DNA of 64,000 nucleotides, taken from the NCBI GenBank assembly GCA_948144175.1, contig CANXME010000774.1:558001-622000 (forward strand), given 5' to 3'. The stretch is from Closterium sp. NIES-65 (taxonomy: Eukaryota; Streptophyta; Zygnematophyceae; Desmidiales; Closteriaceae). The translations under genes and the position numbers were made by a program. The notes beneath the pieces are model-generated. The model did not search any database, was not told where the DNA came from, and saw nothing but the letters and a program-made list of their open reading frames with translations. Numbering within the stretch: the stretch's first letter is position 1; every line of letters starts with the position of its first letter. This document shows positions 33,988-45,323 of this stretch, piece by piece.

Positions 33988-36900
33988 TCATGCCACTGCT
34001 TCAATTGCCCTCTCTTCCGCAGCATCCATGCCAGCTATCTCAAGAATCCGAAGCCGGGTCAGTTCCTGGCAATGTGAAGCCACCGCACAGATAATCAAAG
34101 TTGGTGTGAGAGAGGTGAAAGGCAGAAATAAAACAATCTGGGGTGAAGCAAGGACGGCTGGCAGATAGATTGGACACTGGCATCGCTGTAGTTGCTACGG
34201 CGTGGAACAGTGATGATGTGGCTGGCACCGCCAGGTATTGGAACATGCAGATGCCTGGGAGGGAGCAGAGGGTGATAGTGATGAAATTGTGCTAAAAACA
34301 ACATTTGCACTTCGGCTACATTGCCAGCACTTCAGCGCTTCAGCACTTCAGCACTTGCATCGCAGCACTTGCATCACCCCACCAGCACACTTCCTGCTCC
34401 ACCACAGTCACGAACAACTTGCGTCTCTCTGTCAACCACAGTCACAAACAACTTGCGTCTCTCTGTCAACCACAGTCATGAACAACTTGCGTTTCTCTGT
34501 CAACCACAGTCACAAACAACATGCACCTCTAACAACCACCTGATTGTAGCCATCCCAGCCAATCACTCGACACACTCACTTGTCGGTGACCGTTGGTGCA
34601 TCCCTAATGACTCCTCGTCTCTCTAACACTAACACTACCATTTTAAATCATCCCAGTCAACCAGCCACCACTCAACACACTCACCTGTCGGTGACCGTTG
34701 GTGCGGCGGTAGTTCTTTCTCCTCTTCTTCTTGAACACTATCACCTTGGCATCAAGGGCCTGGCGACACGCATCAGGTTTTGAAACAGCGGGGAGGAATG
34801 ATATTGAGAGTTGCATAAGACATACAATCGTTCTTTCTCCTCCTCTTCTTCTTGAAAACTATCACCTTGGCGTCAAGGGCCTGGAAGCATAGGGTTTTAG
34901 AACAGAAGAAAGGAACAATGTTTTCAGACGCGCACGTTCTTCGCCGTCGTTTTCTCGCACACGCTTCATTTGGCATCGGGCCAAAGAGAAACCGGTGAAG
35001 AATTGGATCGGCTACCCAATATGAGACATCCTATACAAATGCAGTGAACCTCAAATCATGCAATGGGTTCACAATGTCGATGCACTCAGAAACTACCCAG
35101 ACCAAGAAAAACATCAAACTGGTCCTACAACGTGCGAGGCAATAAGGCCTAGAATACCAATGAGAAAGCCAATCAGGTTTAAAGTGTCAATAAGAATAGC
35201 AATTAAGGCAGGGGAGTGAAACTCACATGCTCCTCCACCAGGGCTGAAACAAAGGCGCCTGGGAGAGTGGGCCGACCGATGAGAGATTCGGAAGGCGAGC
35301 CAATCAGAAGTACCTTCTCCAAATGAATCTGACGGATGGGATGCTCGAAGATGGACCGAGACGAGGCGATACGTTGACACGGAGCGACACATGAGTGAAG
35401 AAATTCAAACATTGTGAACTTCGCAATTACTGAGTTCCTAACTGGAGTAACAGTGCACACTAGAACATACTATGTTCCTCGTGTCTCCCACATTATCTCC
35501 ATGTGTAAAAATATTATTTTTGAGACGTCTCCAAAATAATATATTAGCACACTACTCTGAACTTATGAGAACTAAATCTTTCACACACGCACTGCCTCAT
35601 CATGCACTGTAGCATCGTGCAATGCAGCACCCTCCACTGCAGCACCCTCCACTGCAGCGATGGTAAATGCCTTCTGAGATCCCAAGCATAAACTTGCAAT
35701 CCCATCAGTAGACCACATTCAATGCAGTCCACCGCACTGCACCACATTGTGCAGCACCGCACTGAACCCATGTCCACCAAACCATCAACAGGGATGAAGC
35801 TGTTTATTTTCACAAAACCGGAGGGCCAAGAAGGCCCAAATTGGTTCAACCTTCCTAACCTCGGTTGGGTTTGGTTGGCCTCGCACCCAAAGTCTTGACC
35901 AATTGAATTGCTCGCCCCAACCAAGCTTCCTAAAGTTGAACTTCTTGGCCCGCGGGTTTTACAAGCCTCTACCACACAACACACTGTGCAGCGCACTGAA
36001 CCTGACCATACCACACCACATCCCCTCTCACTGCAACACACTCAATGCCATGTGCAAACCCATATGCAGCAGACTGTAAACACAGGCACCGCACTGAACC
36101 TGCAAGCACCGAATTCAACCCAGTCTCACCACGTCGTTGACATGGGCGAAGTTGAGCTTCTCCACGTAGATGGCGTCTCCTGGCGTTACCTTGAACTGGT
36201 GCGACCCCACCTGATTGGACAACAATATGACACGTCAGCACACATGTGGTTTAAGAAAAGCGATGCTGCGCCTACAAGATGGGCGGGGGAAGGAGGGAGG
36301 GGGGAGGGGGGGAAGGGGGGAGGGAGGACGAGGTAGAGGAGGGGACACGAGAGGGAGCGGATGGCAGAGTGCTTATTGGTGGATAAAGGCAATGTGGTTC
36401 GTTGCTATGATTGGCTGAGGGAGAGAGGAAAGGGGTGGGAGGGGAGGAAGAGGTGGGAGGGGAGGAAGAGAGGGGAGGGAAGGGGAGGGAGGGAAAAGCA
36501 GAAGGGGGGATGGGGGGAAGGGGGAAAAGGGGGTGGGGGCGAGAAGGGAAAGATTGGGGAGGAAGGCGAAGTTTGAATGATGGGTTTCACTGCAACAATT
36601 CCACTCCTCCCCTGCACGATTGCTCGGAAAACGGGGGAAGTTGCAACCACTCCTTAAAAGCGATCTGTGGCACATCTATCGACTCATCCCATATCATCCC
36701 ACACAAATCATCACCGTCTGACACCCATCATCACCGTCTGACACCCATCATCACCGTCTGACACCCATCATCACCGTCTGACACCCATCATTGCCGTCTG
36801 ACCGACTGACACCCATCATCACCGTCTCACACCCACTCACCTGAACCACTGCGAACGCGTCTAGCTCCTTGATCTCCACCCCCGCCGCTTCGCTGACGTC

Positions 36901-37521
36901 ACTCCCCCCGTCCTGCGCTGCTCCCCCCGCCGCTCCCCCTCTGAAGCGCGCCGATGCGGGCTCCGCCACGCGGTAGCCGATCTCCGCCGCGTTTTCCTTC
37001 CGCCATTGCCCCAGGAACGACAGCGCAAACCCTTCCCGCGGGGCACTGGGGGAACTCGCTTCCGCGACAGTAACATCCGCGGTATTAGCAACTGCACTAA
37101 CGTTGAGTTGGCCTGATGTGTGAGCTCGGGCGGCGGAGAACACCTGTGCGTGCAGCGAGCGAGGCCATAACGAGGATCCTACATGAACAGACGGACTCGG
37201 CGCTGTGACAAGCGACGACCGCTTGACTGGAGATAGTGCGTGTGCCGGTGCGTGCGACGGTGAGTGAGACAGTGCTAGCGAACTTCTCTCCAACGGCAAC
37301 GTCGCAGTGGCACCAACAGACTCTAGGCCTGGACGAGATTGCGACGCACTGTACAGCTGTGAAGGACATTGGTGCAGATTCGACGCGGCGAAAACGTGGC
37401 GAGATCGCGACGCGGAGAACCTCTGAAACGATTCAACGAATAGCTGCGGATCTGCAAAGTCTCGGCATCGGCGCGTGTGGCTGCTGCAGGCGTGGCCCGC
37501 CGCGATTACCGCTCGCCGCAT
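33988..37521 (-). CDS. MRPL21: Mitochondrial ribosomal protein bL21m (copy A)
   Basis: Five phase-0 exons: 37521–36841, 36210–36130, 35328–35227, 34759–34685 and 34065–33988, giving 338 residues. The core reads FAVVQVGSHQFKV, then GDAIYVEKL, VLLIGSPSESLIGRPTLPGA, ALDAKVIVFKKKRRKNYRR and GHRQELTRLRIL, which is the plant-type mitochondrial L21 pattern. bL21m is a structural protein of the large mitoribosomal subunit that binds 23S-like rRNA. The first about 215 residues precede the core; the start MRRAVIAAGHACSSHTRRC is Arg/Ser-rich and nearly acid-free, fitting a mitochondrial presequence. An in-frame upstream Met at 37,677 is possible. All donors and acceptors are GT and AG. The extension between presequence and core is long for the family. 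Duplicated pieces of exon 4 lie in the neighbouring introns. Confidence 0.9.
34396..34530 (+). repeat. 35-bp tandem repeat, copy A
   Basis: About four units of ACCACAGTCACGAACAACTT plus GCGTCTCTCTGTCA with few changes, inside the last intron of bL21m. A short CAGCACTTCAG repeat lies just before it (34,325–34,375). Same array in copy B at 58,966–59,100. Confidence 0.9.
34571..34895 (-). repeat. Duplicated exon 4 fragments of bL21m (copy A)
   Basis: Real exon 4 is 34,759–34,685. A degenerate copy of its first half lies upstream at about 34,884–34,831 (ALDAKVIVFKKKRRRKN, then stray sequence), after a CAG acceptor. A copy of its last about 20 bp plus donor lies at about 34,599–34,571 with the junction changed from CAG|GTGAGT to CAA|GTGAGT. 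Confidence 0.8.
36697..36835 (+). repeat. 20-bp minisatellite by exon 1 donor of bL21m (copy A)
   Basis: Five to six units of CATCATCACCGTCTGACACC, the last ones diverged, ending directly at the exon 1 splice donor. Counterpart at 61,267–61,405. Confidence 0.9.
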
Positions 37522-38215
37522 GGCGGAATGGAACAGGGAGGTACAGGGGAGGAATTCGGGGAAGCGCGTTCGTACTAACTGATAGCACGAGGGCTGCAGG
37601 GAAAATAGGTTTGGGTGTGGTCGTACGCGGTAAAGTCCGTCGCATGGAAGTTTCATGAGCGTAATGCAAACATGCAAAAACTGGAAAGTGGACCTCCTAA
37701 AACAAACTCAGACCTGGAAATCGAACCGCGTCCAAAACTGTGGGCAGTAGATCCTCGAGGATCGAACGTCCAACGACAACCACGAAATAACGTTCTCCAA
37801 AGGAGATGCGACGTGTCAAACTGAACGTGTCATAAGCAAGATCCTCGCTGTTGGTTGACTCGCTTGTAGTTTTCAACCGTCGATCAAGCGCTAGCCCATT
37901 CCAGGAGATATTCTAGCACAATTTCTTGCGCGCAGATTTGGCAAACAGGGTACAAGGCTCAATTTCGGTGGAATGAGATGTTGTGCATGTGAGAGCGGCT
38001 TATTTACAGTTCTTTGCATTTAAGTAGGGTGGAAAAAAATAGAACTCTATATGACAATGCCCTTTCCACCTTGCCCCCAATCGCTGGCAAAGGGTATAGA
38101 CAGCAACTTACGACGAACGCCATTTGACCATGCCATTCACAACACCCCCTCCTTTTTTTAGATCCACTATACACGCGCCGGTTTGTCACAGATTGAGCCC
38201 TCTGGCGATGCAAGT
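37522..38215. other. Intergenic region (copy A)
   Basis: Holds the probable promoter and 5' UTR of bL21m and the 3' flank of the coiled-coil gene. Small open frames have no support. Confidence 0.6.
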
Positions 38216-39198
38216 TTAGGTAGTCTTGTTGATTCCGGCAGCCTTTTCTGCATTGTCAGCTTGCACCAGTGCAACCTTGAGCTTATCCGTGAGCTGAATC
38301 ACCTTCTTGTCTGCGATAGCCTGGCTCTGCTTCGCCTTCGTTAATCGCACCCTCGTGTCAGTAATCGCATTTGCCTTACTCGCGAGGTAATCGTTAAGGG
38401 CCTTCTGCGCGTCAGCGACTACCGCAACCGCGTTTTCGTACACCAGGCGCGTAGCATTCACCGCGCCTCTTGCATCGTCCACTGCCTTTGGAAAATGATC
38501 TCTTCCTGCGGACCCTGCGAAACTAGAGCAAACAATTCCTTCTGAACGCGATCCAGCCGTGCCTGCGCGCGCTGATCTTGCGCCACAATATCCGGGAGCA
38601 CCTCCTCCACAGATTGGCGGTAATATTGCGCTTCCACGAGCGCAGCCTGCGCCATCAGCGAAGTCGGGTTGGCCCTAACGGCCCTTTCCGCGTCACGTTC
38701 CGCGTCCGCGGCCTCTTGCACGACGAGCCCCCATTCCTCTAGCAGCATTGAAGTCATGCGCGCGCTTCGCGTCGCGTCGTTGACCGCCTTCCTTGCCTCT
38801 GGGATTTGCGGGTGCGTTGACGGATCTGCCTGAAACGCCGCGAGATCCGCGATCCGGAGAACGAGGATATTGTTTGCGATGTCGAGATCGTACTGCGCAT
38901 CGGCGACGCTGTTATTCATATCGGAGATTATTGAAATGCGGTCGTTGAGAGCTAGGTCCGGGCCCTGCAGATCGGACAGAGTTTGCGTGGCGGCGGCGAC
39001 CTCAGCCGCCTGTTTGGCGGCGTCCTCTTGCGCCGCTTTCAGGTCCACCGCAGCTTGATTCGCCGAGGCGTGAAGAGCCTTGGCTTTCGCTACGAGGAAA
39101 GCGTTTTGTGCGCAGACAGATGCCCCAGGGGGAGCGAGAAGCGCGGCGAAGCACACTAGGAGAGCGGCAGAGAGAGCAGCATGCGTAATCGATGTCAT
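38216..39198 (-). CDS. Secreted Ala-rich coiled-coil protein, with apparent frameshift (copy A)
   Basis: I do not recognise the family. The start MTSITHAALSAALLVCFAAL at 39,198 gives a signal peptide with a likely cut after about residue 30 (ASVCA|QN). An upstream in-frame Met at 39,366 would bury it, so 39,198 is preferred. The following about 215 residues are Ala-, Glu-, Asp- and Gln-rich with heptads. The frame stops at 38,458, just after GPQEEIIFQRQW. The next frame, from about 38,495, continues the same style (AVDDARGAVNATR, ALNDYLASKANAI, KAKQSQAIADKK) to a stop at 38,216. A one-base indel near 38,490–38,500 would join them to about 327 residues. Both copies share this state. It may be a true shorter protein, a pseudogene or a sequence error. 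Confidence 0.6.
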
Positions 39199-39969
39199 GG
39201 CGGCGTTATAGATAATGCAACAGGTCCTGTTAGAGATACCGTAACCAGTAAATCGCAGCAGCTTGCTTGTTAGAGATGCAAATTCGGCGTCGCGGGCACT
39301 TAGGATAGTGTATGAGATGCTGTATACCGCTGGCAGCGGAAGAAAGAAAAGCACGCGGCCCTCCAACTAATCTCCAATGGAGAAGAAAATGCACTCGAGA
39401 GAGGTTTGTTAGGAGGTGAGTTCAGCTGGCGAAAGAACGAGTGATAAATGATAGTACAAATGAACGAGTTTATGGTCGCGATGACTCCAGAGACGAGTAG
39501 TAGGTAGGGTGGAGATTGAGCGGAACCAGCAAAGCCTACACCATTCGCCGCTGCGCATGATTTGTCGATATGTTCGCCGCATGCTGCGCTGTGCTCTCCA
39601 GACTGGAGTGACGAATATGAATGTAACTGGCTTATCAACGAATAACTTCATTGCGATCGGACCTCTTGAGCGTCTTCCACCAAGAAAACAGACATATATG
39701 ACATTCGGTCATTTTTTAGGGACTACTACAAGATTTGACCAACAATCTCCGAATTTGGACTAAGTCAAGGCGGCAAAGAGCTGGGAGACAGGCAGTGACA
39801 GCTTTGTTGCAGCTGCTACTTTGACGAGAGATGATCAAGAAGTTGACGATTCTTTTCCTGCGGTGGCAGGAAGTCATGCACACAAGCCAGTCAGGCCTCA
39901 TCTTTCGCGAATTTCAGTGCCATTGCCCTCCCCTCAAGCATCTCCCACATCGTTCCACGAGAAGTGCAG
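39199..39969. other. Intergenic region (copy A)
   Basis: Upstream flank of the coiled-coil gene and boundary to the chromovirus LTR. No motif-bearing frame on either strand. Confidence 0.55.
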
Positions 39970-40307
39970 TGTTGCCCGGTGTTACGGGTGCAATCAATCG
40001 AAGTAGCGAGAATTGCACTAAGGTGTCAAACGAGTACAAGATGTGAGCTAAGGCATGAGCGAACATTTATACGCGAAACATGCAAACGGTAACGCGGTGC
40101 GTGCGAGCTAGCTAGTGCTACGCTGGCAGCGAGGTTCGGGATAGTCCCGAAGCGTAGGCCGACACGGCTGGGCCAGCAGTGCGAGGTTTGGTGAAAACAG
40201 TGCGCACGAAGTCGGCGAAGCCCCGTTAGCAGTAACGGGTGAACAACGGCTGCTGCTGTACGCGATGTTGCAGGGCGCGCTAAGGAATATAGAGAAAATT
40301 CCTTACA
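39970..40307 (-). repeat. Putative 3' LTR of a Ty3/gypsy chromovirus
   Basis: On the minus strand it starts TGTAAGGAATTTTC right after a G run (40,311–40,324 as C on +) that can serve as polypurine tract. A TATAAAT box lies near 40,061–40,055 and a CCCGTTA/TAACGGG stem-loop at 40,222–40,239. The far end is set at GGCAACA (39,970) because it gives TG–CA type ends; no second LTR or target duplication is available to prove it. Confidence 0.6.
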
Positions 40308-40342
40308 CTACCCCCCCCCCCCCCCTCAAGAAGCCCCCTCCG

Positions 40343-41000
40343 CTACGCGAGTGCGTGTATATCGCGGAAACCCCGGCTCCTCGGGTACATTTGCAGGGCG
40401 GGGTGGTTCTCGATGTTGGCCAGGGGCACCCAACTATCCCCAGTTGGCGTGCGGTCCTTCCAGCGAACGAGGAATTCAATCCTCTTGATTCTCGTGGGGT
40501 GTCGAATCCGATGGCTCAGGATTTTTTCGGGCTAAATGATCGGCTCTGATGCAGGGCGAGTCATGGGTGGCGGGCGGTGACGAGGCAGTTGGCTTGTGGT
40601 TGGGATGTATAGGTGAAGCATGCTGACGTGGAACGAAGGGCTGATGTACCAGTCCGTCGGCAACAGTAGGTGGGCTATCATTGGGGTAATCATGTGGCTG
40701 ATTTGGAAGGGTCCACAGTAGCGCGGTCGTAATTTCGGTACGACGGACAATTGTGTGTCGAGCAGTACGTAGTCTCCTGACTGGTACGTGACTGGGCAAC
40801 GGTGGCGGTCAGCGTTGCGCTTAGCGATGACATTGGACTTTTTAATTGCCTCTGCGGCTCTGGTACGGGCAGCTTGCAGAATTTCGGCGAATTGCTGTGC
40901 ACGTGGTGTTGGGTTGTCCGGACTCGGCGTCATGGGCACTATAGGGTTTTGCCCGTAGTTCAGATAGAAGGGGGACTGCTGCGTCGTCGGTGGCCGACGT
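40343..41000 (-). pseudogene. Ty3/gypsy integrase C-terminus with chromodomain (fragment)
   Basis: The frame begins in the integrase (SPFYLNYGQNP, then AEAIKKSNVIAKRNADRHR, GDYVLLDTQL and GPFQI), as in Ty3/gypsy integrase C-terminal regions, and reaches a TAG at 40,532–40,534. The same frame then continues as a chromodomain: PEKILSHRIR, IEFLVRWKDRTPTGDSWVPL, ANIENHPAL, ending at 40,343. Chromodomains target chromovirus integration to particular chromatin. The upstream part of the element is absent: at 41,000 the sequence switches to Copia element 5 (copy B). Confidence 0.85.
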
Positions 41001-43624
41001 GGGGTCGGGATGGCAAATGCATCCGGGTCTCCCTCAGGCAAAGTAGCGTGGACGTGAGATGAGGTGCAGCGGCCGCTAGGTACTCCAGCTCAAATTGCTT
41101 GTCCTCAAGTACGTCACAACCAAGAGCAAGCTCACCCCCGAAGGACGGGAGACAGGCAGAGTAAAAAACAAAGACTCGCAGCGTAGTCAAGGCGGCACAG
41201 AGCAGCAAAGTCAACAAGCTCAGCAACTAAGGCAGACACAGCAACACACTCAAAGGAAGGGTCAGTCACAACCGTAGCAAGAAGATGAGTAACAGTCGAA
41301 CTGACAGCACGAGCACGGTCAGACTCAGGGTTAGGAACGTGAGGATCAGAGGACACAGGAGGCGATGGCAGGACAACACGCTGTGGAACAGAGGAAGGAA
41401 GAAGTGCCATGATGTGCGTGCCTGGGACATGTGGAGGACTAGGACGGGCAACACGACGAGTACGGACAGGCGTGATAGGACACGACTCAGGCTCTATACT
41501 CTAAGTGAGGGATTCTGTCAACGCAGTGTAAGGAGCAGGGGCAGGGAGTGGGGAGTGAGGCAGTAACTGTGGCTCAGACTAGTCAAGCGTTGGAAACAGT
41601 AACGGAGGAGTTGTGCTAGCAATAGAGGACTTAGAAACAGCGGGAGGGAGACTGAGAAGGTGACGAAGCGCAGACGGCTGCTGCTGAGTAGTCGCACCCC
41701 CAGAACCTTTACTCTAGTAGTAACAACACCCCCAGCACCAGTACCTCCAGCTCCACCACCGAGGCTGCCCACTAGACAGCCCAAGCGCGAGGATGCTACA
41801 GCGAGAGCGACTCCTGCCGACTAGCACCACCAACTCCAGCACCTCCAGTAGTACCTCCAGCACCAACAACTCTAGTGCTAGTACCTCTAGCACCAGTACC
41901 TCCAGCACCTCCAACTCCGGTACCTCCAGTAGCACCTCCAGTGTCAGTACCTCCAGTAGTAGTGCCTCCAGCACCTCCAACTCCAGTGCCTCCAGTAGCA
42001 CCTCTAGTGTCAGTACCTTCAGTAGCAGTGCCTCCAGCACCTCCAACTCCAGTACCTCCAGTAGTACCTCCGGTGTCAGTACCTCCAGTACCAGTGCCTC
42101 CAGTACCTCCAACTCCAGTACCCCCAGCTCCAGCACCTCCAGCTCCACCACCGGGGCTGCCCCAGTGGACAGCCCACGCACGAAGCTCCTGCGGCGAGAG
42201 GGTCTCTTGGCGACTCAGTTGCCACTGACGTTCACTCCTAGAGGCTCCAGGAGGGGTACCCGCAACCCGACCACTAGTAGGACTCTCAGCACCCCCAGAA
42301 CCAGCACCCCCAGAGTCAGCACCCCCAGTGTCGCCACCTCCTGCAGCACCAGGGTTGCAGAGGCGGTGAAGACGGTCGAGGCAGAAACCCCGGAGGGGTC
42401 TCCAAGCGCGATGAGCGGCGAGTGGCCGCCGCGTCGTCAGCAGCTGGGTCACCCCCCTCAGCCGGGCCAGAGGTGTCGGAGGAAACCTCAAACGGCTAAA
42501 CCAAGGGGGGTGGTCAACCTGGGACACACTTGAGGGAGCAAAACCATGAGGAGGGAGGGGTGCTACCGGAAGGGGGGGGAGGGGGGGTCGAGAACCAGGG
42601 AGAGAGGCGGGAGGGGTACTGGGGAACTGCGATGGGGGTGAAGACGGTAGAAGCAGACGGACTTGTCAAAAGTGACGTCGTGGGAGGACAGCACACGACA
42701 GGAGCCCGGGTGGTAAAACTGCCAGGGCGGTGCGTCTGTGGGAAAGTCAAGGAACACGCACCGAAGAGTGCGCAAAGAGAACTTGCCCGCGGGCGGATCG
42801 CGGACAAGAGAGAAGGAACCCCAGACCCGGAACTCCGACACATTGCCAACCTTCCCCGTCCAACGCAGTGTAGGCAAGGTCTCTGGCATGGAGACATGGG
42901 GCCAGAGGTTGACCTGGTGTGTGGCGTACCGGACCGCAAACAGCCACAGAAAATGGGGAGCAGCCGCATAGACCATGGAGGTGCGAGTAACCTCCATGAC
43001 CAAGCCGATGTGGCGCTCTGCACTCCCATTCTGCTGTGGAGAGGCCGGAAGTATGAACAATTGGCGGATGCCCTCAGCACCACAGAAGTTCTCGAGAAGG
43101 CGGGAGGAAAACTCACCACCTCGGTCAGAGTGCAGCCGCAGGACCGGGAGGTCCTGCCGGAATCGAGCGCTAAGCTCGATACAGACAGCGCAGATCTAGC
43201 GGATCAAGATACTAGGGACCTCTGCCTTGCCCTGCAAGGGAAAGGCCGTAGTGTAGCGTGTGTAGTCGTCAACAACTAGCAGAAAGTAGCGCTCGCCACC
43301 CTGTCCAAAGACGCGGGCGGGGCCCCATAGGTCCATGTGGAGGTTCTGCGGAAGAGATGTGGTAGGAGGAAACGAGGAGGAGTGAGGAGCGGCGCGCTGT
43401 CGCCCCTTGACGCAGGCAAGGCATGGCGGTGCAAGCGACCTCGGGAGCGGGGGCAGGGACCTAGGGTGACCAGACACAAGGAGATGGAATTGCATGACAC
43501 GCAGACGTAGCAAGGAGGGGTGACCAAGACGGTGGTGCCAGAGGAGTGTCTGGTGCATGAGGAGACGACACGAACAAGACGCAGTGACCTCAAACGACGA
43601 AGCTACCTGACCTGACTCAGCCAC
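41001..43624 (-). pseudogene. Copia integrase and linker (element 5, copy B)
   Basis: Integrase N-terminal block at 43,624–43,196 with the same internal stop as copy A, core at 43,195–42,563, Gly-Gly-Thr linker at 42,160–41,800. A few substitutions separate it from copy A. The frame at the far end is fused to chromovirus integrase sequence at 41,000. Confidence 0.87.
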
Positions 43625-45323
43625 CTGTGCAGACTAAGTGGTCAGTGTGTATAGGCCAAACCCGGGCCTCTGAGTGGAGGTGGAGACCTGTGAGAAGGCT
43701 AGAAGGGGCCACCAGACATGGGAGAACAGTAGATCCACGCGCCACTACCCGGCGACCGGAGGGGTCGGCTAGTGTGACAGGGATAGGGGCTGTGAGCGGT
43801 GTAAGTGTGGTGCTGTCGCGAAAGAAACAGCAAGACGCCACTGAGTTTAGAGTGAAAGTGTGCAAGGCGTCCTCAGGCTCTGCACCTGTGCTAGCTGAGT
43901 CACAAACACCAAGACTAGTAGCCTCTACCCTAGCAACTCTAGGCATACACGAGTAATAGTCATCCTCAACACTAGCAGAAGCAGCATACATCGCATACAT
44001 GCCAGCATGGATCACTGCCCAGTCACAAGCAAACACATCGATATCCTTCTCAAGCAAGGCTAACCAGTTAGGAGTCGTCATCTTCTCACCATGCTCCGCA
44101 CGATACAGATCGTCGAGGCAAAAGAAGCAGCAAGAGTTCGTATGGCCGGTGCGAGTGCAAGTCACTCCAGGCTAACCTGTGCGACGGACGTACCCGCAAC
44201 AAGTTGGGCCACCTGAGCTGCCACGCTGGATCGCCCACTCACGAAGTTGCTGCGGCGAGAGCTGCACCTGTCGCCCCAGCTGCTGCTGGTGCTGCTGATT
44301 ACCCCCAGAGCCACCTCCACCGCCCGCTGCACCACCAGCCGTAGTTGTACGAGTGGCCGAACCTCCAGCTCCTCCTCCGCCAGCTCCACTCCGAGTGCCA
44401 CCCCCGCCCCCTCCACCACCCCCACTGCTCCCACCACCCCCTCCTCCTCCTCTGCTGCCTCCACCTCCTCCTCCCCCACCACCACCACCCCTGCCACCAC
44501 CACTGCCACTCCCTCCACCCCCACCCCCACCACCCCCACCCTTGCCACCCTTGCCCTTGCCGTTGCGACGCCTCCCACTAGGAGCAGACGCAGAACCGAC
44601 CTCCTCAGCACCAAGGAAGTCCACAGCAGTAGCAGAGGCAACAGACGGCGCGAGCAAGGAGGGGAAGCACCCCTCGAAGACAGAGGGGAGGGGGGTGTCA
44701 CGAGAGGCAGCGACAGCTAGGGCAGCGGACTCAGTCTCTGAAGACGGGACTTGAACGAGGCGATGGTGTTCTTCATGGGGTTTAGAGCGAGAAAGTGGTC
44801 GCGAACAGCACGAAGGGAATTAGGGAGGTGGGTCGTGATAAATTAAAGGGTGAGATACATGGATGGCTTGTTCTCAGCCAGAAAGGCAGGCTCGAGGGCG
44901 GCAGTGTAGTGGGTCTCAAGGGAGCGCAGGTAGGTCAGGAGGTCAGCTACAGTGGTGAAGACTAGCAGCACAGGAAAGACGAACGGCAGTGCCAGACGGC
45001 CTACAGTGGCAGAGGACGGGGACGAGTATCGCTTAATTACATCGTTGTAAAGCGCCTTGGCTCTGGCGAAATTGGGTGCGCTAGTCTAGCAGAAGGTTAC
45101 TACGGACAGCAAGAGCGGCAGTAGCGCCATGAGAAGTATACTGGGACCTGTCTATTCAGTCATCTGAAGCAGCAAGGGCAGCGAGGGACCCCAAGGTATG
45201 CTAACAAGGAGAGACATTCTCCCTAGTAACGCTGTGCAGGTAGAAGTGGAGGTCCTCTAGCCATGACTCAAAATCTATCGGGTGGCCTTCAGCGTCAAAG
45301 GTGAGCACAGTAGGATTCGCCAT
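43617..45323 (-). pseudogene. Copia gag–protease (element 5, copy B)
   Basis: Start MANPTVLTFDAEG at 45,323; Gly tract about 44,560–44,345; protease site again LNSVAS. It has the same broken frames as copy A with a handful of base changes, so the decay predates the duplication. Confidence 0.85.

Noticed and set aside
34396-34530. Regular repeats that could suggest a CRISPR array
   Set aside because: Units are contiguous with no unique spacers, sit in an intron of a eukaryotic gene, and are ordinary minisatellite sequence.
35544-36041. 165-codon minus frame rich in Cys and Trp (and copy at 60,114–60,611)
   Set aside because: It lies in the intron between bL21m exons 2 and 3, is made from CACTGCA-type repeats and has no splice or motif support.
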